From CAZAQS01 sp964486825 (GTDB lineage Bacteria > Chloroflexota > Anaerolineae > Anaerolineales > UBA4823), in NCBI GenBank assembly GCA_964486825.1, contig CAZAQS010000097.1, forward strand, positions 1 through 16,770: a DNA stretch of 16,770 nt, given 5' to 3'. This document shows positions 14,602 to 16,770 of the stretch, in pieces. The stretch's first letter is position 1, and each line of letters opens with the position of its first letter. Made by a program: the position numbers and the translations under genes. Under the pieces are notes generated by a model. It was given only the letters and a program-made list of their open reading frames with translations. It was not told the origin of the DNA and did not search any database.

Positions 14602-14958
14602 ATGACCGACGAAAAAACACCTATTGGCAGCATTCATATCTCGCCCCGTGCGATTGCCACGATAGCGTATCACGCCGCTCTACAATCGTATGGGGTGGTT
14701 GGTTTGGCTCCGAAAAATTTAGTGGACGGCTTGACTCAGGTAGTCGTCAAGGATCCAACCCACGGCATTGAAGTTTCATATGATGGCGAAAATATCTTTA
14801 TCGATGTTTATATCGTTGTTGAATATGGAACGAGGATAAAATCAGTAGCTGCTAGCGTCGGTAACACAGTTCGCTTCCACGTAGAAAGGGCGTTAGGTAT
14901 GCCGGTTAATGAAATCAATATTCATGTCCAGAACCTGCGCATTAGCGACATCGATTGA
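14602..14958 (+). CDS. Asp23/YloU family protein (alkaline shock protein family, DUF322)
   Basis: A 118-aa cytosolic protein of the Asp23/Gls24 family. Typical features are GSIHISPRAIATIAYHAALQ near the N-terminus, GVVGLAPKNLVDGL, GIEVSYDGENIFIDVYIVVEYG, and a C-terminal VNEINIHVQNLR strand. The family is tied to cell-envelope stress in Gram-positive bacteria; its biochemical action is unsettled. ATG 14602 has AGGAG 7 nt upstream. The fakA/yloV gene follows after 103 nt. Pairing of this family with a DAK2-domain protein is a widespread arrangement (yloU-yloV in Bacillus), which supports the assignment. Confidence 0.93.
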   Translation: MTDEKTPIGSIHISPRAIATIAYHAALQSYGVVGLAPKNLVDGLTQVVVKDPTHGIEVSYDGENIFIDVYIVVEYGTRIKSVAASVGNTVRFHVERALGMPVNEINIHVQNLRISDID

Positions 14959-14977
14959 CGGGGGCTTGTATAGGAAT

Positions 14978-15034
14978 GGGTAACCGTTCTCTACCCGGTT
15001 TGTTCGTTAAAGCAAGCCAAAGCGTAATGCTTTG
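14978..15034 (+). other. Hairpins in the yloU-fakA spacer
   Basis: GGGTA 14978-14982 can pair with TACCC 14992-14996, or AACCG 14982-14986 with CGGTT 14996-15000. The two 5-bp stems share bases and exclude each other. Downstream, CAAAGC 15018-15023 pairs with GCTTTG 15029-15034 over a 5-nt loop and is followed by TTTCGCTT. These might modulate read-through into fakA, but all the stems are short. Confidence 0.25.
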
Positions 15035-15061
15035 TTTCGCTTCAAATAGGAGTCCCCGCCC

Positions 15062-16744
15062 ATGACCTCCACTTCAAACCCAAGTGATCACTCCCGGCAT
15101 AGCAGTATCCGCAGTCACCCGATTGATGGTCAGGTCCTAAAAAGGTTAACCGAAGGCGCCTTAACCTGGCTGCGCACCAACCAACAAACCGTAAATGCAT
15201 TGAATGTATTTCCAGTACCGGATGGAGATACGGGGACCAATATGGTTCTCACATTGCAGGCCGCGTATGATGAGATTGCAGATTCAACTGAGAATAACGT
15301 GGGTAGGATGGCGCATTCTATCGCCCATGGTTCTTTGATGGGAGCCCGTGGGAACTCCGGAGTAATCCTTTCTCAGCTTTGGCGAGGCTTCGCACGCGCC
15401 CTCGATCATATTGAGGTTATGGATGCAGAAAGCATGGTGCGCGCTTTCTCAACCGGCAGAGATACGGCATACAAAGGCGTTGTCCGTCCTGTGGAAGGCA
15501 CAATTTTGACGGTAGCCAAGGATATAGCTGCTGCATCAGAAGAGGCTCTCAAATTTACCACAGATCCATATGTGATCCTTGAGAGAATCGTTCAGGCTGC
15601 AGACCTGTCCGTTGCACGCACCCCTGATCTACTCCCCGTTCTAAAAGAAGCCGGAGTGGTGGACTCTGGTGGCAAAGGCCTATTTTATATCTTCGAGGGC
15701 ATGCTACGTTATATCCATGGTCAACAGCTAGACACCGCTACCTCAACCGTCCAGCCCTTGAGCGCTATGAAGCTTGCCGAATCGATGGTAAGCGTGGAGG
15801 AAGGTCAAGACTTTGAAGTCGTTGTAGACTTTCGCCCCAAAGAACCTCTTACTCTGGAACGTTTCTATGCAGATCTCGAACAAATTGGTACTTCCATCCA
15901 GGTAGGCGAGGGGGAGGGGATCTACCGGTTACATATCCATGTCCCTACTGATAAACGCTATGACCCAATCGAGTATACGATGTCTCTAGGAACAATCACC
16001 AAGGTAACCATGGAAAACCTGATCGATCAAATGGATACCCTGGAAAAAACAGAGCAAGATACATTATCTTTTACCCTCGTGGAGCCCGGTCAAATCGCGG
16101 TTGTCTCCGTTGCGCCAGGAAAGGGCATTGCCCGAGTTTTTGCAAGCCTGGGAGCAGCTGCGATAGTAGAGGGGGGACAATCCATGAACCCAAGTACTCA
16201 AGAAATCCTGAAAGCCTTCGAGAACCTACCTACGGACAAAGTGATTATCCTCCCAAACAATAAAAATGTCATCCTGACCGCAGAAGCCACCTCCCACCTT
16301 ACGGTTAAGAAACTGGCTGTTGTGCCCAGCCGTACAATTCCCCAAGGCCTCTCAGCCATGCTCCGGCTTATCCCGGATGGGGAGCTGGAAGAAGTAGTGG
16401 AAGAAATGAATGCAGCTTTGAACGATGTCGTAACCGGCGAGATTACAACTGCCACACGAAGTGTAGAAATCGATGGGGTGGAAGTTAAGGAAGGCCAAAT
16501 CATCGCCCTTTTGAATGGCAAACTTGTCCTTGCTTCCACGAATAACAAGGATGCTTGCTTGGGACTTCTAGAGAAGGCTAATGTAGAAAACCATGAGCTG
16601 ATCACCCTTTTCCATGGGAATGGCATTGATCAGGAAGAAGTGAAGGAGATAGCAGATGCGATCCGGACGACCTATCCCGCCCAGGAAGTAGAGTTGCATG
16701 AAGGCGGGCAACCGCATTATCAATTTATCATTTCTATTGAATAA
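15062..16744 (+). CDS. fakA: DAK2-domain protein, fatty acid kinase FakA-like (YloV)
   Basis: A 560-aa cytosolic ATP-binding kinase component; in Staphylococcus FakA phosphorylates fatty acids held by FakB (DegV-family) partners, supplying acyl-phosphate for phospholipid synthesis. The N-terminal DAK2 (DhaL-like) domain spans about 25-220, with NVFPVPDGDTGTNM (48-61; metal-binding Asp54 and Asp56), GSLMGARGNSGVILSQ and DSGGKGL. A middle domain (about 235-325) keeps the HIH pair but lacks the Cys that completes the zinc site in staphylococcal FakA. The C-terminal domain (about 340-560) has GGQSMNPST, ILPNNKN and a closing HEGGQPHYQFIIS. A polar, His/Ser-rich stretch of about 20 residues precedes the domain. 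ATG 15062 has AGGAG 9 nt upstream. A probable degV/fakB gene starts 9 nt after the stop, which fits the FakA/FakB pairing. Confidence 0.93.
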   Translation: MTSTSNPSDHSRHSSIRSHPIDGQVLKRLTEGALTWLRTNQQTVNALNVFPVPDGDTGTNMVLTLQAAYDEIADSTENNVGRMAHSIAHGSLMGARGNSGVILSQLWRGFARALDHIEVMDAESMVRAFSTGRDTAYKGVVRPVEGTILTVAKDIAAASEEALKFTTDPYVILERIVQAADLSVARTPDLLPVLKEAGVVDSGGKGLFYIFEGMLRYIHGQQLDTATSTVQPLSAMKLAESMVSVEEGQDFEVVVDFRPKEPLTLERFYADLEQIGTSIQVGEGEGIYRLHIHVPTDKRYDPIEYTMSLGTITKVTMENLIDQMDTLEKTEQDTLSFTLVEPGQIAVVSVAPGKGIARVFASLGAAAIVEGGQSMNPSTQEILKAFENLPTDKVIILPNNKNVILTAEATSHLTVKKLAVVPSRTIPQGLSAMLRLIPDGELEEVVEEMNAALNDVVTGEITTATRSVEIDGVEVKEGQIIALLNGKLVLASTNNKDACLGLLEKANVENHELITLFHGNGIDQEEVKEIADAIRTTYPAQEVELHEGGQPHYQFIISIE

Positions 16745-16753
16745 GTAAATCCC

Positions 16754-16770
16754 ATGTCAAAAGTTTGCAT
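16754..16770 (+). CDS. Start of a following gene, possibly DegV/FakB family (partial)
   Basis: An ATG 9 nt after the fakA stop opens a frame reading MSKVC before the window ends. DegV-family (FakB) proteins often begin with a similar short stretch leading into a beta strand, and often follow fakA/yloV. Only five complete codons are visible and there is no strong ribosome site, so the family is a guess from context. Confidence 0.4.

Noticed and set aside
16198..16626. Minus-strand open frame of 142 codons opposite fakA
   Set aside because: The composition (Ser/Thr-rich, no domain) and full overlap with the FakA C-terminal domain mark it as a shadow.
1..16770. CRISPR arrays, insertion sequences, prophage genes, tRNA or rRNA genes
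   Set aside because: No direct-repeat arrays, transposase, integrase, terminal inverted repeats or cloverleaf/rRNA-like segments were seen on either strand by eye; a dedicated scan was not possible.

Overview
The window looks like chromosomal DNA of a free-living bacterium, most plausibly a member of the Chloroflexota (Anaerolineae-like). This is an inference from protein style: a eukaryotic-type Ser/Thr kinase fused to a PQQ-type propeller, a zinc-ribbon/FHA protein, DevR-like orphan response regulators, a zinc-type L28 and a PrkC-rpe-rpmB-yloU-fakA neighbourhood. No tRNA, rRNA, CRISPR array, insertion sequence or phage gene is visible. Coding density is high and the genes are intact, apart from those cut by the window edges.

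Layout. (1) 1-2544, minus strand: purB followed 30 nt later by guaB (its 3' end lies outside the window), a purine-nucleotide operon. (2) 2545-2917: a regulatory gap holding divergent promoters. (3) 2918-8842, plus strand: a tight signalling operon with a Ser/Thr kinase-propeller fusion (probable CTG start), a PP2C phosphatase, a J-domain/VWA fusion, a zinc-ribbon/FHA protein, an unrecognised 80-aa protein and an OmpR/PhoB response regulator. It closes with a clear intrinsic terminator. (4) 8855-9560: a separately promoted NarL/DevR-type response regulator. (5) 9601-12184, minus strand: lipid kinase, membrane-anchored SH3b protein, then DUF971 and an unrecognised 183-aa protein that overlap by 8 nt and have their own promoter. 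(6) 12337-14149, plus strand: a second, non-RD Ser/Thr kinase with one C-terminal transmembrane helix, coupled to rpe and ended by a strong hairpin. (7) rpmB on the minus strand, then plus-strand yloU (Asp23 family), fakA/yloV (DAK2 kinase) and the first codons of a probable degV/fakB gene.

How the genes may work together. Region 3 has writer (kinase), eraser (PP2C), reader (FHA), a metal-dependent VWA adaptor carrying a chaperone J-domain, and a transcriptional output. It resembles in logic the kinase/PP2C/VWA triads described for Ter-type stress systems, but with a J-domain on the VWA protein and a propeller on the kinase. I consider it the most interesting locus here. Regions 6-7 keep a gene order familiar from Bacillus (prkC, rpe, rpmB in reverse, yloU, yloV), suggesting an old conserved neighbourhood linking a Ser/Thr kinase, sugar-phosphate metabolism, a ribosomal protein and fatty-acid activation.
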